Assembly: GCF_002269345.1 (NCBI RefSeq)
Contig: NZ_CP022889.1
Location: 1,736,001-1,800,000, forward strand
Length of the DNA: 64,000 nt
Direction: 5' to 3'
From: Tsuneonella mangrovi
GTDB lineage: Bacteria; Pseudomonadota; Alphaproteobacteria; Sphingomonadales; Sphingomonadaceae
The first letter of the stretch is position 1. Each line of letters starts with the position of its first letter. Of this stretch, positions 52,975 through 60,853 are shown in pieces. Made by a program: the position numbers and the translations under genes. Below the pieces are notes generated by a model, which was not told the DNA's origin, did not search any database, and worked only from the letters and a program-made list of their open reading frames with translations.

Positions 52975-53340
52975 ATGATAATCCCGGTGCTTGTCGAGCG
53001 AGACATTCCAGAGGCTATTGCGTTTCATACCCGTGTGCTCGATTTCGAACTGGCCTTTGCCGCCCCGCCAGAGGCTCCCTTCTACGCCGTACTTCATAGA
53101 GGGAGCGACGAACTTCACCTGAATCTCTCGCCGGATGGGAGACGAGCTGGCGGTGCGTCGTTCATCGTTGTCTGCGAGAATGTTGACGCCTTGTTTGCCT
53201 CGTTTGTCGCTCGGGGCCTGTCGGTCCCGAAAAGAGCGAATTCACCGGCCCATGAAGGCCCGATTGATCAGAGCTGGGGCACGCGTGAATTCTATGTCGA
53301 TGACCCCAGCGGCAACACTGTAGTATTCCAGCAGCGGTGA
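52975..53340 (+). CDS. VOC (glyoxalase/bleomycin resistance) superfamily protein
   Basis: Single-domain protein of 121 residues: MIIPVLVERDIPEAIAFHTRVLDFELAFAAPPEAPFYAVLHRGSDELHLNLSP and the C-terminal WGTREFYVDDPSGNTVVFQQR, the metal-binding glutamate and closing strand of VOC proteins. It could be a glyoxalase, dioxygenase or bleomycin-binding protein. Codons look AT-richer than the neighbours, which hints at transfer. It is convergent with the PfkB gene. Confidence 0.8.
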   Translation: MIIPVLVERDIPEAIAFHTRVLDFELAFAAPPEAPFYAVLHRGSDELHLNLSPDGRRAGGASFIVVCENVDALFASFVARGLSVPKRANSPAHEGPIDQSWGTREFYVDDPSGNTVVFQQR

Positions 53341-53355
53341 CCGTCGGAAACTTGC

Positions 53356-54351
53356 TCAGCCCAGCTTTTCCGCCATCAACTGATTGAGGTCCGCCTCCGG
53401 GCGGGCACCGTAGTGGCTGATGATTTCGGCGGCTGCGATTGCACCGCGCCTGAGGCAGCGCTCGAGCGGCTCACCACGCACGTGGCCATAAAGGAACCCG
53501 GCCGCGAACAGATCGCCCGCCCCGGTCGTGTCGACCACTTCGTCGATCGGCTCGGCAGCGACTTCCGCGCGCACGCCATCAGCCACAGCCACCGCGCCAT
53601 CGGCGCTTCGCGTCACGACCAGTGTCGGCACCTTGCCGTGGAGGGCGGCGATTCCGGCCTCGAAATCGTTGGCCCCGGTCAGCGCTTCGAGTTCGTGATG
53701 GTTGGCGAACAGGATGTCGATCAGTCCGTCCTCGATGAGCGCGCGGAAGTCGTCGCCGTGGCGGTCGATCACGAACACTTCTGACAAGGTGAAGGCCACC
53801 TTGCGGCCTGCCGCTCTCGCGGCCTCGATCGCGCGGCGCATCGCCGCGCGCGGCTCTTCCGGATCCCACAGGTAACCCTCGAGGTAGAGCACGCTCGCAG
53901 CCGCTACGGCTTCGTCGTCGAGTGAAGCAGGCGGGAGGAACTGGCTCGCGCCGAGGAACGTGTTCATCGTCCGCTGTGCGTCGGGCGTGACGAAGATCAG
54001 GCAACGCGCGGTTGGCGGGTCCTCGGCCCGCGGCGGGGTATCGAAATCGATCCCTACGGCGCGGATATCGTGCGCGAACACCGCGCCGAGCTGGTCGTCG
54101 GCCACCTGGCCGATAAAGGCGCATTGCGCGCCAAGCGCTGAGAGGCCAGCGAGCGTATTCGCCGCCGATCCGCCGGATATCTCGCGTGCCGGGCCCATCG
54201 CCTGGTACAGTCGCTCGGCTCCTTCGGCGTCCACCAGCGTCATCCCGCCCTTGTTGAGTTCGAGCTCTTCGATAAGCTCTTCGCTGCACGGGGCCATCAC
54301 GTCGACGATAGCATTGCCGATCGCGATTACGTCGTAGCGGGGCTTGGTCAT
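53356..54351 (-). CDS. PfkB-family kinase, probable adenosine kinase
   Basis: Sugar or nucleoside kinase of 331 residues: N-terminal IAIGNAIVDVMAPCSEELIEEL, substrate pocket GGSAANTLAGLSALG, and the PfkB signature 2 with the catalytic base DTTGAGDLFAAGFLYGH. Sequence in the lid (NKGGMTLVD) fits the adenosine kinase subgroup common in sphingomonads. Length and start (ATG 54351) are standard. Confidence 0.88.
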   Translation of the reverse strand: MTKPRYDVIAIGNAIVDVMAPCSEELIEELELNKGGMTLVDAEGAERLYQAMGPAREISGGSAANTLAGLSALGAQCAFIGQVADDQLGAVFAHDIRAVGIDFDTPPRAEDPPTARCLIFVTPDAQRTMNTFLGASQFLPPASLDDEAVAAASVLYLEGYLWDPEEPRAAMRRAIEAARAAGRKVAFTLSEVFVIDRHGDDFRALIEDGLIDILFANHHELEALTGANDFEAGIAALHGKVPTLVVTRSADGAVAVADGVRAEVAAEPIDEVVDTTGAGDLFAAGFLYGHVRGEPLERCLRRGAIAAAEIISHYGARPEADLNQLMAEKLG

Positions 54352-54473
54352 GGAATTCCTGCGATTGGGGAGAGAAGGGAGTAAGCGCTGCGCCTAGCCG
54401 CTGCGGGCGCTCACGCCAAGGCCGCAATGCGGCGGATTGACTTGCGGCAAAGGCTCGCCGAGACAACCCGGGA

Positions 54474-55157
54474 ATGACGGGCGTTTTCCATGCATTTGCC
54501 ATGGCCTTCGGGCAATTGGGCGACCGGTCGATCCTGTCGGTCCTCGCGCGATCGGTGGCGATCACCCTGGCTGCCTTCGTGCTGCTCGGGGTGGGCGCCT
54601 GGTATGGTTTTGCCGCTCTTCTGGCGCACTACGGCGTGGCGTGGAACGATACGCTGGGTGCACTGGGCGCCATCTTGCTGACGGCGCTCGGCGGATGGCT
54701 ATTGTTCCGGCTGGTCGCACTCGCGGTCCTGCAATTCTTTGCCGACGACATCGTGAAGGCGGTCGAGGCACGGCACTATCCCGATGCCCTCGCGACCCGG
54801 CGCGACCTGCCATTTGCCGACGATCTTGCCAATTCGATGGGGGGTTTGCTTCGCGCCCTTGTCGCTAACCTCGTTGCGCTGCCATTCGCGCTCTTGCTGC
54901 TGGTGACAGGGGTGGGCACTGCGATCCTGTTCTGGGCGGTGAATGCGTGGCTGCTCGGCCGCGAGTTGACCGACATGGTCCGGCTCCGCCACCGGGCGTC
55001 GGCAGAGAGCGGTTTGCCGCTGCCCGGCTTGACGCGGTTCGCGCTGGGCGGAATTGTCGCAGCGCTCATGCTGGTGCCGTTCGCCAACCTGCTCGCTCCT
55101 GTGATCGGCGCGGCGACTGCCACCCATCTCGTCCATTCCCGCAAGACTGCCAGGTAA
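54474..55157 (+). CDS. EI24 domain-containing membrane protein
   Basis: Protein of 227 residues with about four long hydrophobic segments (FVLLGVGAWYGFAALLAHYGV; LLTALGGWLLFRLVALAVLQFFADDI; LVALPFALLLLVTGVGTAILFWAV; LGGIVAALMLVPFANLLAPVIG) and the EI24 motif FADDIVKAVEARHYP. CysZ-like sulfate transport has been proposed for relatives; no substrate is evident here. A short lipoprotein gene follows after ten bases. Confidence 0.85.
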   Translation: MTGVFHAFAMAFGQLGDRSILSVLARSVAITLAAFVLLGVGAWYGFAALLAHYGVAWNDTLGALGAILLTALGGWLLFRLVALAVLQFFADDIVKAVEARHYPDALATRRDLPFADDLANSMGGLLRALVANLVALPFALLLLVTGVGTAILFWAVNAWLLGRELTDMVRLRHRASAESGLPLPGLTRFALGGIVAALMLVPFANLLAPVIGAATATHLVHSRKTAR

Positions 55158-55167
55158 AAGCACACCG

Positions 55168-55614
55168 ATGATCCGGGCGATCGCCCCTCTTGCCGCCACG
55201 TTCCTGCTCGCCGCATGCGGCGCAGCGGTGCCGACGCACATCAATTCGGCCTCCCCACCGCAGCGAAACAATCCGGCCCGCACGCCGAAGGTCACTTACA
55301 CCCCGGCCACCCGTCCGCCGCCGCCTGCCGGGGACGGATTCGTGCCGCCGCAAGTGATGAGGTCCGCCGGGCTCGAAGGCGTGATCGGCGCGAACAAGGC
55401 CGCGCTCGAACGCGAATTCGGCACACCGCGGCTCGACGTGTGGGAAGGCGATGCGCGCAAGCTGCAGTTCTCCGGCGAGGCTTGCGTGCTCGACGTCTAT
55501 CTCTACCCGCTAAAGCCGGGAGCGGAACCGACCGCTACCTATGTCGACGCGCGGCGCGCGAGTGATGGGCTCGACGTCGACCGGGCAGCATGCGTCAGAG
55601 CTCTCAAGCGATAG
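55168..55614 (+). CDS. Lipoprotein of unknown function
   Basis: Protein of 148 residues with a lipobox (PLAATFLLAACG; Cys at residue 17) and a Pro-rich linker (ARTPKVTYTPATRPPPPAGDG). The soluble C-terminal part has two cysteines (FSGEACVLDVYLYPL and DRAACVRALK). No domain is recognised. It is convergent with the suf operon end. Confidence 0.68.
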   Translation: MIRAIAPLAATFLLAACGAAVPTHINSASPPQRNNPARTPKVTYTPATRPPPPAGDGFVPPQVMRSAGLEGVIGANKAALEREFGTPRLDVWEGDARKLQFSGEACVLDVYLYPLKPGAEPTATYVDARRASDGLDVDRAACVRALKR

Positions 55615-55656
55615 CGACCAGCGAGAGATAGCGGGACACTGCGCTTCCCGGGGGCG

Positions 55657-56019
55657 TCAGACCATAAAGCTTTCGCCGCACCCGCATGCGCCTTTCGCGT
55701 TGGGGTTGTCGAACACGAAACCGGCGGTGAAATCGTCTTCCGCCCAGTCCATCGTGCTGCCAACGAGGTAAAGTACGCTCGCCCCGTCGATGTAGAACGT
55801 GCCGCCGGGGGTTTCGATCTTTTCGTCGAACCCGGCTTCCTCGGTTACGTAGTCGACCGAGTAGGCCAGCCCCGAACAGCCCCTGCGCGGGGTCGACAGC
55901 TTGACGCCAATGGCATCGGCGGGCGCCTTGCTCATAAGCTCTGCCACCCGCGCTTCGGCAGCGGAGGTCAGCGTGACGGCGGCGGGCCGCTGGCGGAGAG
56001 TGCTCTTGGCTTCGGTCAT
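55657..56019 (-). CDS. sufA: SUF A-type Fe-S carrier SufA
   Basis: A-type carrier of 120 residues. Cluster ligands are Cys48 (RRGCSGLAY), Cys112 and Cys114 (ACGCGESF). It differs from ErpA at 23511-23840 and is the last gene of the suf operon. Its start overlaps the GNAT gene stop as ATGA. Confidence 0.92.
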   Translation of the reverse strand: MTEAKSTLRQRPAAVTLTSAAEARVAELMSKAPADAIGVKLSTPRRGCSGLAYSVDYVTEEAGFDEKIETPGGTFYIDGASVLYLVGSTMDWAEDDFTAGFVFDNPNAKGACGCGESFMV

Positions 56020-56516
56020 GTGAGTTTCCTCTCCCAGAACTGGGCAGTCCCCATTGCGGGATCAAGGCCGTATTGCGCAAATCCCGCCTTGCGGTACGCG
56101 GCGATAGCCGGTTCGTTGCCCGACAGCACTTCGAGCGTGAGCTTGCACGCCCCGCGCGCCCGCGCCTCGGCTTCGACAGCGTCGAGCAGAGCGCGGCCGA
56201 CGCCTTGCCCACGAAATTCGGCCAGCACCGCGATGTCGTGGATGTTGACGAGCGGACGGGCGGCAAACGTCGAAAACCCCATGAAGCAGTTGGCGAGCCC
56301 TGCCGGTTTGCCGCGCACCCGGGCGATCAGGCTGAATGCGCCGGACTGTTCGGCGAGCGCAGGCACAAGCTGCTCTCGCACTTCCTCGGCAAGCGGTTCG
56401 CCGCCACCCATCGGATCGCGCGCGTATGCGTCGAGCAGCGCGACGAGCGCTTCCGCATCCGAGCGGTCGTTGTAGTCGGCCTTTGCAACCGTCAGGTCAG
56501 GGGCGAGCGCGGTCAC
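56016..56516 (-). CDS. GNAT family N-acetyltransferase in the suf operon
   Basis: Acetyltransferase of 166 residues with the acetyl-CoA loop in VLAEFRGQGVGRALLDAVEAEARARGACKLTLEV and a C-terminal GNAT fold (YRKAGFAQYGLDPAMGTAQFWERKL). Its substrate is unknown. GTG 56516 overlaps the sufT stop by four bases, so it is a genuine member of the suf operon. A longer frame upstream was not used. Confidence 0.85.
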   Translation of the reverse strand: MTALAPDLTVAKADYNDRSDAEALVALLDAYARDPMGGGEPLAEEVREQLVPALAEQSGAFSLIARVRGKPAGLANCFMGFSTFAARPLVNIHDIAVLAEFRGQGVGRALLDAVEAEARARGACKLTLEVLSGNEPAIAAYRKAGFAQYGLDPAMGTAQFWERKLT

Positions 56517-56992
56517 AGCATTCCCAGTTCGAGCCGGGCTTCGTCGGTCATCTTGTCGGGGCCCCACGGCGGATCCCACACCAGAACGACTTCGGCATCG
56601 CGCACGCCGGGCACGGTGGCGACGCGCAACTCGACTTCGCCGGGCATCGATTCGGCCACCGGGCAGTGCGGGGTGGTCAGCGTCATGGTGACGGTGGCAT
56701 CGCCATCGTCGGTCACGTCGACCCCGTAGATCAGCCCGAGATCGTAGATATTGACCGGGATTTCCGGATCGAAAATTTCCTTCAGCGCGTCGACGATCGC
56801 TTCGTAGGTCTGCCCGCCTGGAGCGGCGGAGCTTGCGACCTGTGGCTTCTGTGCGAGGAACCCTTCGAGATAGTCGCGCTTGCGCTCAAGCTTCTCGGCG
56901 GGTGTCTCGCTCGCCGCATCCTCGACCCGGGCGCGCGGCGGGGTCTCGACCGCATCGACTTCCTCGACCGAGATCTTGCGTTCCTCGTTCAT
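56513..56992 (-). CDS. sufT: SUF system assembly protein SufT (DUF59/MIP18-like)
   Basis: Protein of 159 residues with an N-terminal disordered part (about 1-60) and a MIP18 domain: YEAIVDALKEIFDPEIPVNIYDLGLIYGVDV, TLTTPHCPVAESMPGEVE (conserved Cys), DAEVVLVWDPPWGPDKM. It takes part in Fe-S maturation under demand. It overlaps sufS by four bases (ATGA). Confidence 0.92.
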   Translation of the reverse strand: MNEERKISVEEVDAVETPPRARVEDAASETPAEKLERKRDYLEGFLAQKPQVASSAAPGGQTYEAIVDALKEIFDPEIPVNIYDLGLIYGVDVTDDGDATVTMTLTTPHCPVAESMPGEVELRVATVPGVRDAEVVLVWDPPWGPDKMTDEARLELGML

Positions 56993-58173
56993 CCGAAAAT
57001 CCTCCGTGTGCGCTCGATCCCTTTCAGGAGCGCATCGATATCGCTTTGATCGCTGTAGAGTCCGAAGCTCGCGCGCGCGGTGCCGGGCACGTCGTAGTAA
57101 TGCATCAGCGGCTGGGCGCAGTGGTGCCCGGCGCGGATCGCGACGTTTTCCTCATCGAGGATCGTGCCAAGATCGTGCGGGTGCACGCCCTGCAGCTCGA
57201 AACTGACGATCCCCGCGCTGTCTTCAGGGCCAAACAGCCGCACGTCGTTCATCGGCTGCAGGGCATCGCGCAAAGTGCGCACCAGCGCCGCCTCATGGGC
57301 GTGGATTGCCTCGCGCCCGACCGCATCGACATAATCGCAAGCCGCAGCCATCCCGAGTGCTTCGACGATTGCGGGAGTGCCGGCCTCGAACCGTTCGGGC
57401 GGCGGGCCGAAAGTGGTCTTTTCAAAGGTCACCCGGTCGATCATGGCGCCGCCGCCCTGCCACGGAGGCATGGCATCCAGCAGTTCCGCCCGCCCCCACA
57501 GCGCGCCGATCCCGGTCGGGCCGTAGAGCTTGTGGCCCGAGAAAGCGTAAAAATCGCAGCCGATCTCGGCGACGTTCACTGGAAGGCGCGGCACCGCCTG
57601 GCACCCGTCGAGCAGCAGCTTCGCGCCCACGCTGTGCGCCAGCTCCGCCGCACGCTTCGCATCGAGCGTCGAGCCGAGCACGTTGGAAACGTGGGCAAAC
57701 GCGACCATTGTGTGCTCGCCGGTCAGCATCGCTTCGGCAGCGTCGAGATCGATCTTCCCATCCTCGGTCAGCGGGCAGACGTCGACCTGCCACCCGGCGA
57801 GCTGCCAGGGCACGATGTTCGAATGGTGCTCGAGCTGGCTAAGCAGCACCCGGCCCTTTTCGGGATAGGAGTAGGCGACGAGGTTGATCGCTTCGGTCGC
57901 GCCGCGGGTAAACACGATCTCCGCCTCGCCCCCACCAACGAACGCCGCGACCCGGCGGCGCGCGGCCTCGTAAGCCTGGGTCATTTCCGCGCTGCGCGAA
58001 TAGACCCCGCGATGAACCGTGGCGTAATCGACCCCGATCGCTTTGGTGACGGCATCGATCACGCATTGCGGCTTCTGCGCGGTGGCCGCCGTGTCGAGGT
58101 AGTGCCACGGCGCGCCGCTTGCAGTCACCAGCCCCGGGAAGTCCGCCTTGCGGGAGAGGATGGCGGCATCCAT
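56989..58173 (-). CDS. sufS: Cysteine desulfurase SufS
   Basis: PLP enzyme of 394 residues that supplies sulfur for cluster assembly. Landmarks: YLDTAATAQKPQCVIDAV, HRGVYSRSAEMTQAYEAAR, ITHVSNVLGS-type segment (AFAHVSNVLGSTLDAKR), the PLP lysine Lys215 (FSGHKLYGPTG), and Cys352 in RAGHHCAQPLM as catalytic persulfide residue. The start overlaps the sufD stop by one base (TGATG). SufE is not present in this operon; SufT or another partner may serve. Confidence 0.94.
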   Translation of the reverse strand: MDAAILSRKADFPGLVTASGAPWHYLDTAATAQKPQCVIDAVTKAIGVDYATVHRGVYSRSAEMTQAYEAARRRVAAFVGGGEAEIVFTRGATEAINLVAYSYPEKGRVLLSQLEHHSNIVPWQLAGWQVDVCPLTEDGKIDLDAAEAMLTGEHTMVAFAHVSNVLGSTLDAKRAAELAHSVGAKLLLDGCQAVPRLPVNVAEIGCDFYAFSGHKLYGPTGIGALWGRAELLDAMPPWQGGGAMIDRVTFEKTTFGPPPERFEAGTPAIVEALGMAAACDYVDAVGREAIHAHEAALVRTLRDALQPMNDVRLFGPEDSAGIVSFELQGVHPHDLGTILDEENVAIRAGHHCAQPLMHYYDVPGTARASFGLYSDQSDIDALLKGIERTRRIFG

Positions 58174-58946
58174 CACAGCGCCGCCTGTTCCAGGTGCGAG
58201 ACCGTGCCTTCGAGCAGGCCTTCGCGCAGCTCGTCGTCTTCGACCGCAGCAAAGGCATCGGCGATGAACGCGCGCACCAGCAGCTTGCGCGCTGCCTGCG
58301 GCGGAAGCCCGCGTGCGGCCATGTAGAACGCCGCGGTTTCGTCGAGCGCGCCGATCGCTGCGCCGTGGGCGCACTTCACGTCGTCGGCGTAGATTTCGAG
58401 TTCGGGCTTGGCGTTGGCCGACGCGCCCTTCTCCAGCAGGATCGCCTTGAAGTTCTGCCCCGCGTCGGTCTTCTGCGCGTCGCGGACGACTTCGATCCGA
58501 CCGAGGAAGTTGCCGGTCGCGTGGCCCCATTGCACTGCACGGACGACCTGGTTGCTGGTCGCACCCGGCTCGGCATGAATTACCCGGGTGACGAATTCCT
58601 GCACCTTGCTGTCGCCGCCCAGCGTCACGCCGCCGAATTCGAAATGCGCACCTTCGTCCAGCGTCACTTCGAGTTCGATCCGCAGGTACGGCCCGCCGAC
58701 GATCGTCGCGAAATATTCGAACCGTCCGCCCTTGCCGACATGGACGCGGGTGCGGATCGCTGCACCGAGAGCGCTCGCTCCGTCGTCGAGACGGATATTG
58801 TCGCGCACCGTTTCGCCGGGCGGCACAGTGATCTCGCCCCATTCGGCCAAATAGGTCAGCGGCGCTTCGGCCAGGAACTTCGGATCGGCATAGCGCCAGT
58901 CCTCGTCCCGGTTGGTCGGACGCGTAAGGGTTGCGGCCTCAGGCAT
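58173..58946 (-). CDS. sufD: Fe-S cluster assembly protein SufD
   Basis: Scaffold subunit of 257 residues; shorter than E. coli SufD (about 420), with the N-terminal region reduced. The conserved C-terminal beta-helix core is intact (HFEFGGVTLGGDSKVQEFV; HATGNFLGRIEVVRDAQKTDAGQNFKAILLEKGASANAKPELEIYADDVKCAHGAAIGALDE). The Cys and His in DDVKCAHGA are the expected cluster-relevant residues. The start is ATG 58946, overlapping sufC by eight bases. Confidence 0.92.
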   Translation of the reverse strand: MPEAATLTRPTNRDEDWRYADPKFLAEAPLTYLAEWGEITVPPGETVRDNIRLDDGASALGAAIRTRVHVGKGGRFEYFATIVGGPYLRIELEVTLDEGAHFEFGGVTLGGDSKVQEFVTRVIHAEPGATSNQVVRAVQWGHATGNFLGRIEVVRDAQKTDAGQNFKAILLEKGASANAKPELEIYADDVKCAHGAAIGALDETAAFYMAARGLPPQAARKLLVRAFIADAFAAVEDDELREGLLEGTVSHLEQAAL

Positions 58947-59688
58947 CGGCCATGACCTCGTCGTAGCCTTCGCGTTCCAGCTCGAGCGCCAGCTCGGGGC
59001 CACCACTCTTCACGATGCGGCCCTTGGCGAGGATGTGGACCCGGTCCGGCTTCACGTAGTCGAGCAGCCGCTGGTAGTGGGTGATCAGCAGCACGCCCTT
59101 TTCGGGTGCGCGCATGATCGCGTTGATCCCTTCGCCGACCACCCGCAGAGCGTCGATATCGAGCCCGCTGTCGGTTTCGTCGAGGATTGCCAGTTTCGGG
59201 TCGAGGATGCCCATCTGGACCATTTCGGCGCGCTTCTTCTCGCCGCCCGAAAAGCCGACGTTCACCTGCCGCTTGAGCATGTCCATGTCGAGCTTGAGGA
59301 GCCCGGCCTTCTCCTTCGCCAGCTTGAGAAACTCGCCGCCCGTCATCGGCTCCTGCCCGCGTGCGGCGCGCTGGGCATTGAGCGCCTCGCGCAGGAACTG
59401 GACGTTGGATACACCGGGAATTTCGACCGGGTACTGGAAGCCGAGGAACATGCCGGCAGCAGCGCGCTCGTGCGGCTCCATCGCCAGCAGGTCTTCGCCC
59501 ATGAAGGTCACCGAACCGGCGGTCACTTCGTAGCCCGGGCGGCCGCCCAGGACATAGGCCAGCGTCGACTTGCCCGCGCCGTTGGGGCCCATGATCGCGT
59601 GCACTTCGCCCGCGTTCACGGTGAGGGTCAGGCCGTTCAGGATGGCCTTGCCGTCGATTTCAGCGTGGAGATCGGTGATTTGCAACAT
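58939..59688 (-). CDS. sufC: SufC ATPase (ABC-type)
   Basis: ABC ATPase of 249 residues that powers the SufBCD scaffold. Walker A GPNGAGKSTLAY (residues about 34-45), signature NVGFSGGEKKRAEM, Walker B LAILDETDSGLDIDALR and H-loop LLITHYQRLL are all intact. It starts at ATG 59688, six bases after the small 97-residue gene. Confidence 0.95.
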   Translation of the reverse strand: MLQITDLHAEIDGKAILNGLTLTVNAGEVHAIMGPNGAGKSTLAYVLGGRPGYEVTAGSVTFMGEDLLAMEPHERAAAGMFLGFQYPVEIPGVSNVQFLREALNAQRAARGQEPMTGGEFLKLAKEKAGLLKLDMDMLKRQVNVGFSGGEKKRAEMVQMGILDPKLAILDETDSGLDIDALRVVGEGINAIMRAPEKGVLLITHYQRLLDYVKPDRVHILAKGRIVKSGGPELALELEREGYDEVMADA

Positions 59689-59694
59689 GGGTGG

Positions 59695-59988
59695 TCAGTT
59701 TCCGTAATTCTTGGCGGCGGGGCTGAGGTCGTCGATGATCTGCGCGGCTTGCTGGCGGGCCTGTTCGGGCGAAACGTCGGGCTTGCGTTCCTTCACCGCC
59801 GTAGCGATTGCGGCCTGGCGCTGCTGCTGGCAGCGGGCCGCCGCAGCGTTGTAGATCTGCAGCCGCGCCTGGTAGTCGCGGGTGTTCATGTCGGCGGGCA
59901 GGCCTTGCTCGAGGCACGCGAGATAGACCTTGATCTCGTCGTAGAAGTGGTTCGGCGCCATCGCCATCACGGCCAATGCTGCGATCAT
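59695..59988 (-). CDS. Small protein of unknown function inside the suf operon (97 aa)
   Basis: Protein of 97 residues with a short hydrophobic N-terminus (MIAALAVMAMAP), a helical Ala/Gln-rich body (NAAAARCQQQRQAAIATAVKERKPDVSPEQARQQAAQI) and two cysteines. ATGA overlap with the upstream DUF559 gene marks it as a real operon member. I do not recognise a family. It may be an exported or membrane-associated helical protein. Confidence 0.65.
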   Translation of the reverse strand: MIAALAVMAMAPNHFYDEIKVYLACLEQGLPADMNTRDYQARLQIYNAAAARCQQQRQAAIATAVKERKPDVSPEQARQQAAQIIDDLSPAAKNYGN

Positions 59989-60506
59989 CGGGTGAGGCTC
60001 CTTTTCGCTGGGGACCTGCGCGGGGCGGAATTGGCGCGGTGCGCGCGGCGCGCGTCCTGCTTGTCGGCGATGCGCATCCGCATCCCGGCGGTGATCCGGG
60101 CCAGCACGGCGTCGATGTTGTCGAGGATATCTGCCGCCTTGATCCGCATCACCCGGATGCCGACCGATTCAAGGCTCTTGTCGCGGCGCTTGGCGAGCGC
60201 TTCGTCTTCGCCATCCTCGTCGATGTCGATCGCCATGCCGAGGTTGTGGCAGTTGAAATCGACGATCGCGCTGCCGACGACCGCGTGCCGGGTGAACTTG
60301 TAGCGGCCCATGTCGGCCTTGGCGAAGCGCTCGGCGAGCACCTTGTGCGCCTCGGATGAATGCCGCCGCAACTCGCGCGCGCGTTCGTGAAGCGCATCGA
60401 GCCGCTTCTCCGAGATCTCCCACCCGCGGCCCTTCTTCTTGAGCGCGGGGGCTGCATCGGCGGTCTCGTCGGGAGAGCGGATCTGGAGGGTCTTGCGGGT
60501 GGTCAT
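59985..60506 (-). CDS. DUF559-type Vsr-like protein inside the suf operon
   Basis: Protein of 173 residues with a basic N-terminus ([11 protein letters not shown]...KKKGRGWEI), an RRHSSEAHKVLAERF segment, and a core that resembles the Vsr/DUF559 nuclease-like fold (SAIVDFNCHNLGMAIDIDEDGEDEALAKRRDKSLESVGIRVMRI). The usual VDF-then-acidic arrangement is visible (VDFNC, IDIDEDG). The C-terminal tail is strongly basic. Function in Fe-S assembly is unknown; sequence alone does not prove nuclease activity. It overlaps both neighbours by four bases. Confidence 0.75.
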   Translation of the reverse strand: MTTRKTLQIRSPDETADAAPALKKKGRGWEISEKRLDALHERARELRRHSSEAHKVLAERFAKADMGRYKFTRHAVVGSAIVDFNCHNLGMAIDIDEDGEDEALAKRRDKSLESVGIRVMRIKAADILDNIDAVLARITAGMRMRIADKQDARRAHRANSAPRRSPAKRSLTR

Positions 60507-60853
60507 CCGATCACGCCCCAATCTTCCGTCCCATCAACCCGGACGATAAAAAGATTGTCATATATCTTCTCGGGCCAGACTGCAGTGAATGTGGGTCCCT
60601 CTGCAAAGGATACACGCGCGCTGGATGGGACCTTGTCCAAATCAATTGAGGCAATGTGCTTGCCCACCAACGAAGTCAGTCCTGCGGGCGCATCAGCGTC
60701 TCGAAAGTCACCACTTTCATTGTCCAAGAGGATGTCGGCGGAAGAGGTCAGCGTGAAGCTGTCGTCCTCCTTCGTCAGCCCAAGCTGAAAATGAGCGACA
60801 CCGAAACATACGCGGTCGACAAGAGCACCAACAATTTTATCTGCGAAACTCAC
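60503..60853 (-). CDS. Hypothetical protein inside the suf operon (116 aa, AT-richer codons)
   Basis: Protein of 116 residues beginning [32 protein letters not shown], with GTG 60853 overlapping the sufB stop by four bases (GTGA) and the stop overlapping the DUF559 start by four. The acidic, beta-like body ends [15 protein letters not shown]. Codon usage is visibly AT-richer (for example runs such as GATAAAATTGTTGGTGCTC) than sufB and sufC on either side, suggesting recent acquisition. I recognise no family and propose no function. Confidence 0.7.
   Translation of the reverse strand: MSFADKIVGALVDRVCFGVAHFQLGLTKEDDSFTLTSSADILLDNESGDFRDADAPAGLTSLVGKHIASIDLDKVPSSARVSFAEGPTFTAVWPEKIYDNLFIVRVDGTEDWGVIG

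Noticed and set aside
58912-60303. 463-residue plus-strand ORF opposite sufC and the DUF559 gene
   Set aside because: Antisense to certain suf genes and without domain signals.
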